Origin: 02-FULL-45-11b sp041663485
Lineage (GTDB): Bacteria; Patescibacteriota; Patescibacteriia; Buchananbacterales; UBA6539
DNA: 32,552 nt
Direction of reading: 5' to 3'
Assembly: GCA_041663485.1 (NCBI GenBank)
Contig: JBAYMO010000019.1
Location: 1-32,552 of the forward strand
Numbering within the stretch: position 1 is the stretch's first letter; each line of letters starts with the position of its first letter. A program made the translations under genes and the position numbers. Positions 1 through 6,865 of this stretch are shown piece after piece. The notes under the pieces are model-generated. The model was not told the origin of the DNA. It saw only the letters and a list, made by a program, of their open reading frames with translations, and ran no database searches.

Positions 1-1
1 G

Positions 2-226
2 GCTTTAACCGCCAGCAATGAGGCGAGAAACCAAATGTGTCTTTCTTGGGGTGTTTTGCCATATAACTTATTGCTGGGGGAAAACGTGAACGACTTAATC
101 AAGCGAATTAAAATTTTGGTGATAGAAAAGAAGTTGGTCAAACGTGGTGATGTCGTAATTATTGCCGCCAGCCATCCTTTTGGTTTTATCGGTCAGACAA
201 ACTTAATCAAAGTTGAAACTATTTAA
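2..226 (+). CDS. pyk: Pyruvate kinase, C-terminal end (partial)
   Basis: This is the 3' end of a gene entering from the left edge; frame 2 is open from base 2 to the TAA at 224-226. The visible 74 residues carry the hallmarks of the pyruvate kinase C-terminal domain: ALTASNEARNQ, then SWGVLPY, then GDVVIIAASHP and TNLIKVE. In the family this domain forms the tetramer contact and allosteric site; the enzyme makes pyruvate and ATP from PEP and ADP in the cytoplasm. The internal ATG at 35 is not a start, because the homologous domain continues upstream. A terminator follows, then PEP synthase, which runs the opposite conversion, so the two neighbours sit at the same metabolic node. The identification is secure although the catalytic barrel lies outside the window. 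Confidence 0.9.
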   Translation, partial: ALTASNEARNQMCLSWGVLPYNLLLGENVNDLIKRIKILVIEKKLVKRGDVVIIAASHPFGFIGQTNLIKVETI

Positions 227-252
227 ATAAAAATAACAGAGTTGTCTTTCAG

Positions 253-291
253 GCAGCTTCAGGAATTTTCGCTGGCCTGAGGCTGCTTTTT
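253..291 (+). terminator. Intrinsic terminator after pyk
   Basis: An 11-bp stem (253-263 with 276-286, one G-T pair) is followed by five T's. It ends only 6 bases before the ppsA ATG, so ppsA has almost no room for a separate promoter or ribosome binding site. Confidence 0.8.
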
Positions 292-297
292 AAATTT

Positions 298-2688
298 ATG
301 ATTTTTTTTAAGAAAAAATTTACTTACCGTTTTGATGAAATTACCATTAAGGATGTGCCGAAAGTGGGCGGCAAGAATGCTTCACTGGGGGAGATGTATC
401 AGAAATTAACACCTCAAGGTATTCACGTACCAAACGGTTTCGCGGTTTCCGCCCCGGCGTATTTTTATTTTTTAAAAAAAACCGGTTTGACTCGTCAACT
501 GCGAAAAGTGCTTAAAGATTTGAATACCAAAGATTTGACCGGTTTGGATTTGAAAGCGCGCCAAGCTCGGGAGCTTATTTTAGGCGCTGAATTGCCCTAT
601 GATTTAAAAAATCAAATTATTGGCGCTTACCGTCATTTACAGCAGCAATACTATAAAAATGTGAGCGTAGCAGTGCGCTCATCGGCTACAGCGGAAGATC
701 TAGCGGGCGCTTCTTTTGCCGGTCAGCAAGAGACTTATCTAAATGTCCGAGGCGAACAGGATTTATTAACGGCTTGCCGGCTTTGTCTGGCTTCGCTTTT
801 TTCCAGCCGGGCGATTTCTTACAGAGTGGATAAAGGTTTTGATCACTTCAAAATTGGACTATCAATTGGCGTGCAGAAAATGGTGCGTTCGGATGTTGGG
901 GCGGCCGGCGTGATGTTTACCTTGGATACTGAAACCGGTTTTCGTAATGTAGTTTTAATTAATGGGGCTTGGGGGCTGGGTGAAAACGTAGTTAAGGGAC
1001 GCGTGACACCGGATGAATTTTGTATCTTCAAAGGCACTTTGTTTACCAAACACCAGCCGATTATTTACAAAAAGCTCGGGCAAAAAGAAGTTAAAATGGT
1101 TTACGCGACCGGTCGGGAACAAACCAAGAATATCAAAACTAAAAAATCCGAACGTGAAAAATATGTTTTGTCGGATAAAGAAATTATTAAATTATCCGAA
1201 TGGGCGGTTTTGATTGAAAAACATTACGGCCAGCCCATGGACATTGAATGGGCCAAGGACGGCAAAACCAAACGTTTGTATATTGTTCAAGCCCGGCCGG
1301 AAACCGTCGAAGCGACCAAGAAGTATTTGGTTTTAAAAGATTATATTCTAAATAAAAAGGGCAAAGTGATTGTTACCGGTTCACCCATTGGCGCAAAAAT
1401 CGGCGCTGGTCAGGCTCGGTTAATTTCTAATCCCGAAGAAATTAAAAAATTCAAACCCGGAGAAATTTTAGTCACGGACATGACGGATCCGGATTGGGAG
1501 CCGATTATGAAAATGGCCTCGGGGATTGTTACTAACCGTGGCGGCCGCACCTGTCATGCGGCGATTGTTTCGCGCGAACTCGGCATCCCTTGTATCGTTG
1601 GCACCGAAAATGGCACCAAGCTGATAAAAAATAATCAGGCCATTACCATTTCTTGCGCCGAAGGCGAAGTAGGGAAAATTTATGAAGGCATTTTACCTTT
1701 CAAAATTAAAAAAACCAACATTAGAAATATTAAGCGCCCCAAAACCAAAGTCATGCTCAATATCGGTTCGCCGGACATTGCTTTTGCCTCGTCATTTATT
1801 CCCAACGACGGCGTAGGTTTGGCTCGGGAAGAATTTATTATTGCCGATCATATTAAGATTCACCCCCTGGCGTTGCTTAACTATCACCGGCTAAAAGACA
1901 AAAAAGCCAAGGAAAAAATCGCCAAACTGACGGCCGGCTATAAAGATAAAAGCCAGTACTTTGTTGATAAGCTGGCCGAAGGTATTGCTCAAATTGCGGC
2001 GGCTTTTTTTCCTAAAGACGTCATTTTTAGATTCTCGGATTTCAAAACCAATGAATACGCCAGTTTAATCGGCGGCAAGCAATTCGAGCCCAAAGAGGAA
2101 AATCCGATGATTGGCTGGCGCGGCGCTTCACGATATTATTCCCCAGCCTACAAAGAAGCTTTTAAGCTTGAATGTAAAGCTTTGAAGAAAGCTAGAGAAA
2201 AGATCGGCTTGAAAAATATCAAAGTTATGATACCGTTTTGTCGAACAGTAGAAGAAGGGAAAAAAGTCATTGAGGTTTTAAAAGAATCCGGCTTGAAACA
2301 GGGTAAGGACGGTTTGGAAGTTTATGTTATGGCCGAAATTCCTTCCGATATAATTTTGGCTGAACAGTTTGCTGAGGTCTTTGATGGATTTTCCATTGGC
2401 AGCAATGATTTAACCCAATTAACCTTGGGCGTTGATCGCGATTCGACTTTGGTATCGCATATTTATGATGAAAATAATGAAGCGGTTAAAAAACTAATTA
2501 CCCAACTGATTAAAACGGCCAAAAACAAAAAACGCAAAGTTGGTATCTGCGGTCAGGCTCCTTCGGATTTTCCCGAATTTGCCAAGTTTTTGGTCAAACA
2601 GGGAATTGACAGCATTTCTTTGAATCCGGATACGGTGGTAAAGACTACCTTGGAAATTTTAGCCCAAGAAAAAAAGTTAAAAAAATAA
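298..2688 (+). CDS. ppsA: Phosphoenolpyruvate synthase (pyruvate, water dikinase)
   Basis: The 796-aa length is close to E. coli PpsA (792 aa). The enzyme converts pyruvate, ATP and water to PEP, AMP and phosphate in the cytoplasm, allowing gluconeogenic flow. The N-terminal ATP-binding domain shows VGGKNASLGEM near residue 24 and RSSATAEDLAGASFAGQ near 128. The phosphohistidine domain has GGRTCHAAIVSRELG with the catalytic His at residue 420. The C-terminal PEP/pyruvate barrel has GVGLAREEF, SIGSNDLTQLTLGVDRD and GICGQAPS with the catalytic Cys at residue 751. All three domains and key residues are present, so it should be active. The ATG at 298 matches the usual family N-terminus. No Shine-Dalgarno precedes it and the pyk terminator ends 6 bases upstream, so expression may depend on read-through or a promoter inside the terminator region. 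Confidence 0.95.
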   Translation: MIFFKKKFTYRFDEITIKDVPKVGGKNASLGEMYQKLTPQGIHVPNGFAVSAPAYFYFLKKTGLTRQLRKVLKDLNTKDLTGLDLKARQARELILGAELPYDLKNQIIGAYRHLQQQYYKNVSVAVRSSATAEDLAGASFAGQQETYLNVRGEQDLLTACRLCLASLFSSRAISYRVDKGFDHFKIGLSIGVQKMVRSDVGAAGVMFTLDTETGFRNVVLINGAWGLGENVVKGRVTPDEFCIFKGTLFTKHQPIIYKKLGQKEVKMVYATGREQTKNIKTKKSEREKYVLSDKEIIKLSEWAVLIEKHYGQPMDIEWAKDGKTKRLYIVQARPETVEATKKYLVLKDYILNKKGKVIVTGSPIGAKIGAGQARLISNPEEIKKFKPGEILVTDMTDPDWEPIMKMASGIVTNRGGRTCHAAIVSRELGIPCIVGTENGTKLIKNNQAITISCAEGEVGKIYEGILPFKIKKTNIRNIKRPKTKVMLNIGSPDIAFASSFIPNDGVGLAREEFIIADHIKIHPLALLNYHRLKDKKAKEKIAKLTAGYKDKSQYFVDKLAEGIAQIAAAFFPKDVIFRFSDFKTNEYASLIGGKQFEPKEENPMIGWRGASRYYSPAYKEAFKLECKALKKAREKIGLKNIKVMIPFCRTVEEGKKVIEVLKESGLKQGKDGLEVYVMAEIPSDIILAEQFAEVFDGFSIGSNDLTQLTLGVDRDSTLVSHIYDENNEAVKKLITQLIKTAKNKKRKVGICGQAPSDFPEFAKFLVKQGIDSISLNPDTVVKTTLEILAQEKKLKK

Positions 2689-2704
2689 GAAATGATTAGT
2701 TTGG

Positions 2705-2733
2705 TTGACAATATTTGAGCCAAATGTTATGTT
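2705..2733 (+). promoter_or_regulatory. Strong -35/-10 promoter of the 2.7-kb cassette
   Basis: TTGACA (2705-2710), 17 bp, TATGTT (2728-2733). It begins 16 bases after the ppsA stop. A possible weak terminator overlaps it: GAGCC (2717-2721) could pair with GGCTC (2742-2746) before a T6 tract, with the -10 in the loop. Confidence 0.65.
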
Positions 2734-2792
2734 ATATTTTTCGGCTCTTTTTTGCGAGACTAGGCTCAGTTGCCTTTTCTTATATCTTGGAT

Positions 2793-2816
2793 GGTAACAG
2801 GTGGTAACAGGAGGAT
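2793..2816 (+). promoter_or_regulatory. Duplicated leader and strong Shine-Dalgarno
   Basis: TGGTAACAGG occurs twice in direct tandem (about 2792-2811) and runs into the strong ribosome binding site AGGAGG, about 8 bases before the ATG at 2823. This decides the start of the small ORF and contrasts with ppsA and lgt, which have no Shine-Dalgarno. Confidence 0.6.
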
Positions 2817-2822
2817 GAATTC

Positions 2823-3050
2823 ATGGTACAGTTCAAGCAAAGCAAGATTGTCTACTGGACTTCCGACGATGGGGTCAAGCACCGTAAGGAGTGCTGGAAC
2901 CAGGAAGATTTCCAAACGGCGCGCGAACGGGCTCAGCAAGAAGGTGCCCGCCCTCGGATCAGGTTAGGTCGCCAGGCGCAGGTGCTTTCCGGCGGTTCAG
3001 CCAAATCGCCCAGGGCCTCGTGCTATCGTCGGCCGGTTTCTTGCCGGTAA
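2823..3050 (+). CDS. Small basic protein of unknown function (75 aa)
   Basis: I do not recognise this protein. The first ~45 residues (VYWTSDDGVKHRKECWNQ, then a charged helix with RERAQQEGARP) look like a small folded domain; the C-terminal third is basic, Ser/Arg-rich and probably disordered. There is no signal peptide or membrane segment. Support for a real gene comes from the consensus promoter upstream, the strong AGGAGG site at good spacing, an intrinsic terminator shortly after the stop, and codon choice richer in G/C third positions than ppsA or lgt. The gene is inserted as a self-contained unit between two core genes. Overlapping ORFs in other frames (2770, 2891) lack these signals. 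A short regulatory or nucleic-acid-binding peptide is possible but nothing visible proves it. Confidence 0.6.
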   Translation: MVQFKQSKIVYWTSDDGVKHRKECWNQEDFQTARERAQQEGARPRIRLGRQAQVLSGGSAKSPRASCYRRPVSCR

Positions 3051-3068
3051 CAATCACTTTGCTCATCG

Positions 3069-3101
3069 GGTTCAAAGGCTATATGCCGGCGAACCTTTTT
3101 T
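3069..3101 (+). terminator. Terminator of the 2.7-kb cassette
   Basis: GGTTC (3069-3073) pairs with GAACC (3091-3095), with an inner GGC/GCC pairing, followed by T6. The stem is interrupted by an internal loop. Confidence 0.6.
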
Positions 3102-3125
3102 ATTTTTTAATTTTTTGGGCCAATA

Positions 3126-3134
3126 TGGTAGAAT
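3126..3134 (+). promoter_or_regulatory. Extended -10 promoter of lgt
   Basis: TGG followed by TAGAAT (3129-3134), 12 bases before the lgt ATG at 3147. The expected leader is only about 6 nt and contains no Shine-Dalgarno. Confidence 0.5.
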
Positions 3135-3146
3135 GATAATAAGTTT

Positions 3147-3968
3147 ATGATAAATTTTTTGCATAATTTTTTGCCCCAGCCCATTATTTTTCAGTGGTAT
3201 TTTATTTCTTTACACTGGTATGGAGTTTTTATTGTGGCTGCGATTATTGCCGCTTTGAGTATTACTATAAAGTTGGCAAAAAGGCGTGGTGTAAGTTCTG
3301 ATGAAGTTTTTGATCTGGCGTTTTATGTCATTGTTTTTGGTTTAATTGGCGCGCGATTATATGCCATATTTTTAGATTGGCCATATTATTTAGCTAACCC
3401 GGGCGAGATAATCGCTGTCTGGCACGGTGGCTTGGCCATACATGGGGCAATCTTAGGCGGTGTGGCCGCGGCGGTCATTTATAGTTGGCGACGTCAAACT
3501 TTATTTTGGTTCTGGGCGGACTTGGCCGCGCCGGGCTTGGCCTTGGGCCAGTCGATCGGTCGCTGGGGTAATTATTTCAATCAGGAAGTTTTTGGTCGGC
3601 CGACTGATTTGCCCTGGGGCATACCGATTGAATTTATCAACCGGCCGATGCAGTATTTAGGCAGTCAATATTTTCATCCAACTTTTTTGTATGAATCAAT
3701 TTTGAATGTTATAAATTTTATTTTGTTAGTTTTTCTGTTCAATAAAATTTACGGTAAAAAACAGAAATTAGAAATCAGCCAGCCGGGCGTAGTGTTCTTG
3801 GTTTATTTAATCAACTATTCCTTAATTCGCTTTGGTATGGAATTTTTACGAGTTGATGAGACGCTCTTGATCTTTGGTGTTAGATGGCCAATAGTTTTTA
3901 GCTTGGTTTTATTTAGTATATCTCTGGCTGCCATTGGACTAAAATTTTTGACCAGTAGAAAAAATTAA
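3147..3968 (+). CDS. lgt: Prolipoprotein diacylglyceryl transferase
   Basis: This 273-aa multi-pass membrane protein transfers diacylglycerol from phosphatidylglycerol to the lipobox Cys of prolipoproteins, the first step of lipoprotein maturation. The Lgt signature is clear: WYG in the first helix (residues 24-26), GARLYAIFLDW, HGGLAIHGAILGG, and the central GRWGNYFNQEVFGRP at about residues 137-151, followed by HPTFLYES. Seven or so hydrophobic segments fit the known fold and the length is typical. The start has an extended -10 just upstream and no Shine-Dalgarno, so translation is probably from a very short leader. It follows the terminator of the 2.7-kb cassette and precedes a separately promoted pilin gene. 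Its presence implies lipoproteins anchored in the cytoplasmic membrane. Confidence 0.95.
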   Translation: MINFLHNFLPQPIIFQWYFISLHWYGVFIVAAIIAALSITIKLAKRRGVSSDEVFDLAFYVIVFGLIGARLYAIFLDWPYYLANPGEIIAVWHGGLAIHGAILGGVAAAVIYSWRRQTLFWFWADLAAPGLALGQSIGRWGNYFNQEVFGRPTDLPWGIPIEFINRPMQYLGSQYFHPTFLYESILNVINFILLVFLFNKIYGKKQKLEISQPGVVFLVYLINYSLIRFGMEFLRVDETLLIFGVRWPIVFSLVLFSISLAAIGLKFLTSRKN

Positions 3969-3984
3969 ATAATATTAAATTTAG

Positions 3985-4013
3985 TTGACACGATAATTGT
4001 ATTATTTTATAAT
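3985..4013 (+). promoter_or_regulatory. Perfect consensus promoter of the pilin gene
   Basis: TTGACA (3985-3990), exactly 17 bp, TATAAT (4008-4013). Both hexamers match the sigma-70 consensus without a mismatch. The ATG follows 15 bases after the -10, so the leader is about 9 nt. High constitutive expression is expected, as suits a structural pilin. Confidence 0.85.
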
Positions 4014-4028
4014 TAGGGCAAGAAAAAT

Positions 4029-4694
4029 ATGAAACAAGGGAGACTAAAAATTTATTCAATTTGTTTATTATCGATTTTATTTTTAATTTCTTTTGCGCCG
4101 GTTGTTTTCGCTATTGAATGCACCTGTACTCCGGTTACGGGAACCGGTAAGGTCTCAATAACATGTTCGAATAACTGTAGTAATTGTGGTTCCCAGTATA
4201 CTGATTGTAGTAAAAAAGAGGAATCATTGTCTTGTATGGACTCATGCTTGATGGAATTTGATCAAGCCACTTGTGCCAAACAATGTGGTTCAACTTCAAG
4301 TTCGAGCAATGATTCAGATAGTAGTGCCAATACCACTGAATTAAAAAATCCTTTGGGTACGTTGGTTGATCCGCGTGATATTGTTGGCAATATAATTAAC
4401 GCTGCTTTGGGTTTGGTGGGTTCTTTGGCTTTATTAATGTTTATTTATGGCGGGTTCTTGTGGGTTACTTCAGCCGGTAATGATGAAAAAATTAAGAAAG
4501 GAAGAGATATTATTATGTGGTCAGCGCTGGGTTTAGCTCTAATTTTTGCCAGTTACGCGTTGTTAAACTTCATATTAAACGCTATTACTACCAGCACTGG
4601 TACGGGTTCCAAGACAATGAATAGTACCGGTGCTCCTTCACAACAGAGTACTGGCGCTCCGTCGCAAAGTAGTACCGGCGCCAGTTCCCAATAA
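4029..4694 (+). CDS. Secreted Cys-rich T4SS-type pilin (TrbC/VirB2-like)
   Basis: 221 aa. A signal peptide with a hydrophobic stretch ends near residue 28 (VVFA). A Cys-rich extracellular segment follows (about 15 Cys between residues 31 and 86), then a Ser/Asp-rich linker. Two transmembrane helices (about 119-145 and 157-180) surround a short charged loop, NDEKIKKGRD. This two-helix arrangement with a GG(F/L)xW-type first helix end is characteristic of VirB2/TrbC-like pilins, and CPR genomes commonly carry such proteins annotated as T4SS pilin. The C-terminus has three short repeats (STGAPSQQ, STGAPSQS, STGASSQ), a probable surface-exposed low-complexity tail. It stands alone between a perfect promoter and a strong terminator; no VirB4 or other secretion genes are in the window. 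The assembly role is inferred from the family. Confidence 0.75.
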   Translation: MKQGRLKIYSICLLSILFLISFAPVVFAIECTCTPVTGTGKVSITCSNNCSNCGSQYTDCSKKEESLSCMDSCLMEFDQATCAKQCGSTSSSSNDSDSSANTTELKNPLGTLVDPRDIVGNIINAALGLVGSLALLMFIYGGFLWVTSAGNDEKIKKGRDIIMWSALGLALIFASYALLNFILNAITTSTGTGSKTMNSTGAPSQQSTGAPSQSSTGASSQ

Positions 4695-4716
4695 TTGTTA
4701 TAAACGCCTATTTTTT

Positions 4717-4742
4717 AAAGACTGCCTTGGGCAGTCTTTTTT
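4717..4742 (+). terminator. Terminator of the pilin gene
   Basis: GACTGCC (4720-4726) and GGCAGTC (4730-4736) form a perfect 7-bp stem with a 3-nt loop and T6, extended by AAA/TTT. The next TTGACA starts one base later. Confidence 0.9.
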
Positions 4743-4743
4743 G

Positions 4744-4772
4744 TTGACAGAAATTGCAAAATATGCTATTAT
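4744..4772 (+). promoter_or_regulatory. Promoter of the GC-rich four-gene module
   Basis: TTGACA (4744-4749), 17 bp, TATTAT (4767-4772), with an extended -10 TGC. The 9 bases at the left end and the 12 at the right end are identical, at identical spacing, to the promoter at 30200-30228. Confidence 0.8.
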
Positions 4773-4965
4773 ATTAAGTTATGATTCTGGCTAAATTTAG
4801 CAATTTACCAGAGTCAGGAACCTTGAAAATTAGCGAAAATTCAGGATGGCATTGCCTTCCTTTCTTATATATAAACCTGATTTCTCCCTGCTTTGCAGGG
4901 TTTAAATAGTTGACTTGAATGGCAACCGCGCTTTTTGAGCGCGAAACAAGAAAGGAAAGAGAAAG
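4773..4965 (+). promoter_or_regulatory. Long structured 5' leader of the four-gene module
   Basis: About 185 nt of untranslated leader lies between the promoter and the ATG at 4966. It contains several possible hairpins: GCTAAATTTAGC near 4789, CCTTGAA with TTCAGG (about 4821-4845), CCCTGC with GCAGGG (about 4887-4901), and GCGC-tttttga-GCGC (about 4928-4942). A purine-rich GAAAGGAAAGAG ribosome site precedes the start. Such a leader is unusual in this window and may be regulatory, but I recognise no known riboswitch class. Confidence 0.45.
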
Positions 4966-5772
4966 ATGCCTCCACAGCAACAGCAACAGCAGAATAAGAA
5001 GAATAAGGGACAGAGTTGGCCACGGTGCCAGCTTTGCCCTGACCAGGCGCACGCGAAATCCGTGCCGCCCGGGCGGAAAGGATGCTTGGTCTGCTTGCCC
5101 GAGTTTCAGTTGACCGCGAGCCTTTTGCGGTCAATAAACCCGGCCAAGTGGCAGGTCGTTGTCCGAACGATGACAAATCACCAGGCGGAAAATGTCGGTT
5201 TCAGTATTGACATTCCCACCACCGGTGAACAGATCATTGTTCACAGCAACGACCCTGGGTTCACCCAGCCGGGGATGTATGTCAGGGAGTTTGACACGAG
5301 CGCTGAAGAGCGCCAGTTGATCTTCACCGTCGGTGAGGATCACGACGTGTCCAAAACTCTGACCATACCGGCCGGGGGAACGGATTCCTTCGGTCAACAA
5401 CCTGCAGCAACGCCAACCTTTGGCCTCGAGGTCCAGCTAACGGAACCCGACGCCAACAATATGCGCTGGATGCGCGTTGAAACCTACCGAAACGGCGTGT
5501 TACACAATGAGCCGTTTCAGTATGAACTTACTAGCGCCGCGCGTCAGGAGGTTCTGGGTAATGATCCGAGGTTTAAAGACGGGGTGATGTATATCGATCT
5601 TGCCCCCAGTTTTTCGCCTCGGGTTGCAGTCTTTCACGATCGTCAAGGTGGCGATACGAAGGAGCTGCACATTCCGGCTGAGAAGCGTAAACCGGAGCAG
5701 GCACATCGGACGAAGGTTGACCCAACCAAGAGCGCGTGGCAGAATTTCCTCCGCGCACTGAAAGGTGAGTAG
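4966..5772 (+). CDS. Unknown protein: zinc ribbon plus two beta-rich repeats
   Basis: 268 aa, family not recognised. It begins with a polar Gln run (residues 4-9) and a Lys/Asn stretch. A likely zinc ribbon follows, with Cys at 21, 24, 40 and 43 (CxxC-15-CxxC). The rest seems to be an internal duplication: residues around 95 (SNDPGF, then GMYV, then TLTIPA) are echoed around 199 (GNDPRF, then VMYI, then ELHIPA), about 104 residues apart, each in a beta-strand-like pattern. There is no signal peptide or membrane helix, so it is probably cytoplasmic. It is first in a GC-rich four-gene operon and the next gene starts 1 base after its stop. Promoter, leader and purine-rich ribosome site support the start. 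A ligand-sensing adaptor for the downstream membrane proteins is an inference only. Confidence 0.75.
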   Translation: MPPQQQQQQNKKNKGQSWPRCQLCPDQAHAKSVPPGRKGCLVCLPEFQLTASLLRSINPAKWQVVVRTMTNHQAENVGFSIDIPTTGEQIIVHSNDPGFTQPGMYVREFDTSAEERQLIFTVGEDHDVSKTLTIPAGGTDSFGQQPAATPTFGLEVQLTEPDANNMRWMRVETYRNGVLHNEPFQYELTSAARQEVLGNDPRFKDGVMYIDLAPSFSPRVAVFHDRQGGDTKELHIPAEKRKPEQAHRTKVDPTKSAWQNFLRALKGE

Positions 5773-5773
5773 C

Positions 5774-6853
5774 ATGAAGCATTTTTTGTTTGAGCATTGG
5801 TTTCTATCGCTTCTGGCGGTAGCCCTGTTCGTCTTGCTGATTACGGTCGAAGTGGTGGCTTGGCTGATGATGGCCATAGTACCACTGTCGGTTTTGATTG
5901 GCGCAGCATACTATTTGCTGCAGGACGACCCGGCGAAAGCCGAGATCAAAAGGGCAATTCGGGTAGGAGTGCCAATTTGGGCGCCAGCCTTGTTACTTTC
6001 CACTGTCAGCACCGGCCTGCTTCTGGCATCCAGCTGGAAGGGGCATTGCTTCACTTGGTTTTTCAATCTCGGCGGACGCGGCACGCCTTGGCTGTTCTAC
6101 TACTATTGGATTACAATCCTCTGGGTAGTGGTGATGGTCATCGGCGCGGCTATTGTTAGCCGACAATTTCGGAACGCGTTGGTGGTGTATCTGGGAAACT
6201 GGATTCGCCTTGGTGCATGCGTTGCGATCTGGCGGAAGGACAATAGTCCGGCCAACAGCCTCATGTGGTTGTCGCTAATCATCTTGGTGTCTGCGATCCT
6301 TTACGGTCTTCCTTCATCCAAAATTGATTGGGAGATGGAGGGCTGGAAATTGCAGGAAAAGGCCAAGGTTGAGACGACAGCGGACACAGCAGAAATGGGT
6401 TTCGGTCAGTTTCTGGCCGAAGCGCTGATTGGCCAAAGTGGGGTTGCTTCCATTGGTGAAGTGCTTTCGGGCGTGGAATTAATGGAAGAACCGAAACCGC
6501 GGTATTATCGGGGATGGCATTGGATAGTTTTATCAATACCGTTCTCGCTTCTCGCCGCGGCTGGATACTGCTTGTCCCGTCGCGATGAAGCGGCCGTGCA
6601 CCTAGAAAGTTTTGTGGATTGGTTGAAGAAGAAGAAGGAAGAGACGAAGGTGACGGCTGGTGAGGTGATTCAGGCTGCGGGTGCGGCCGCGGGTGCGGCC
6701 GGTGCAGCAATCAGCGGTGCGGTTGGAACCGCAGCCGCTGCCAAGTCAGGTGGAGGTGAACCTTCCCTGGCAAAGTTAATGCTGAGTGACACAGCAACGA
6801 CTTTGGGCATAAACTGGGGTGGAGCCATCATCGATTGGCTTCGCAAGAAATAA
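5774..6853 (+). CDS. Polytopic membrane protein of unknown function
   Basis: 359 aa from ATG 5774, preferred over the in-frame GTG at 5765 because AAAGGTGAG (5761-5769) sits at good spacing before it. About six or seven hydrophobic helices are visible: two in the first 50 residues, then roughly at 68-88, 112-137, 160-180 and a late one near 250-270. Between the last two lies a ~65-residue soluble loop. After the final helix comes a basic Lys/Glu segment (DWLKKKKEE), a 35-residue Ala/Gly-rich stretch that may be helical and membrane-active, and an amphipathic end (GGAIIDWLRKK). Family not recognised. It is the second gene of the GC-rich operon; the third starts 12 bases after its stop. Composition is clearly richer in G+C than the neighbouring core genes, suggesting separate origin. 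Confidence 0.75.
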   Translation: MKHFLFEHWFLSLLAVALFVLLITVEVVAWLMMAIVPLSVLIGAAYYLLQDDPAKAEIKRAIRVGVPIWAPALLLSTVSTGLLLASSWKGHCFTWFFNLGGRGTPWLFYYYWITILWVVVMVIGAAIVSRQFRNALVVYLGNWIRLGACVAIWRKDNSPANSLMWLSLIILVSAILYGLPSSKIDWEMEGWKLQEKAKVETTADTAEMGFGQFLAEALIGQSGVASIGEVLSGVELMEEPKPRYYRGWHWIVLSIPFSLLAAAGYCLSRRDEAAVHLESFVDWLKKKKEETKVTAGEVIQAAGAAAGAAGAAISGAVGTAAAAKSGGGEPSLAKLMLSDTATTLGINWGGAIIDWLRKK

Positions 6854-6865
6854 GGAGTTTTGGCA

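Noticed and set aside
4910..4938. TTGACT at 4910 as a second promoter for the four-gene module
   Set aside because: No acceptable -10 at 16-18 bp; the sequence there is the GCGC hairpin.
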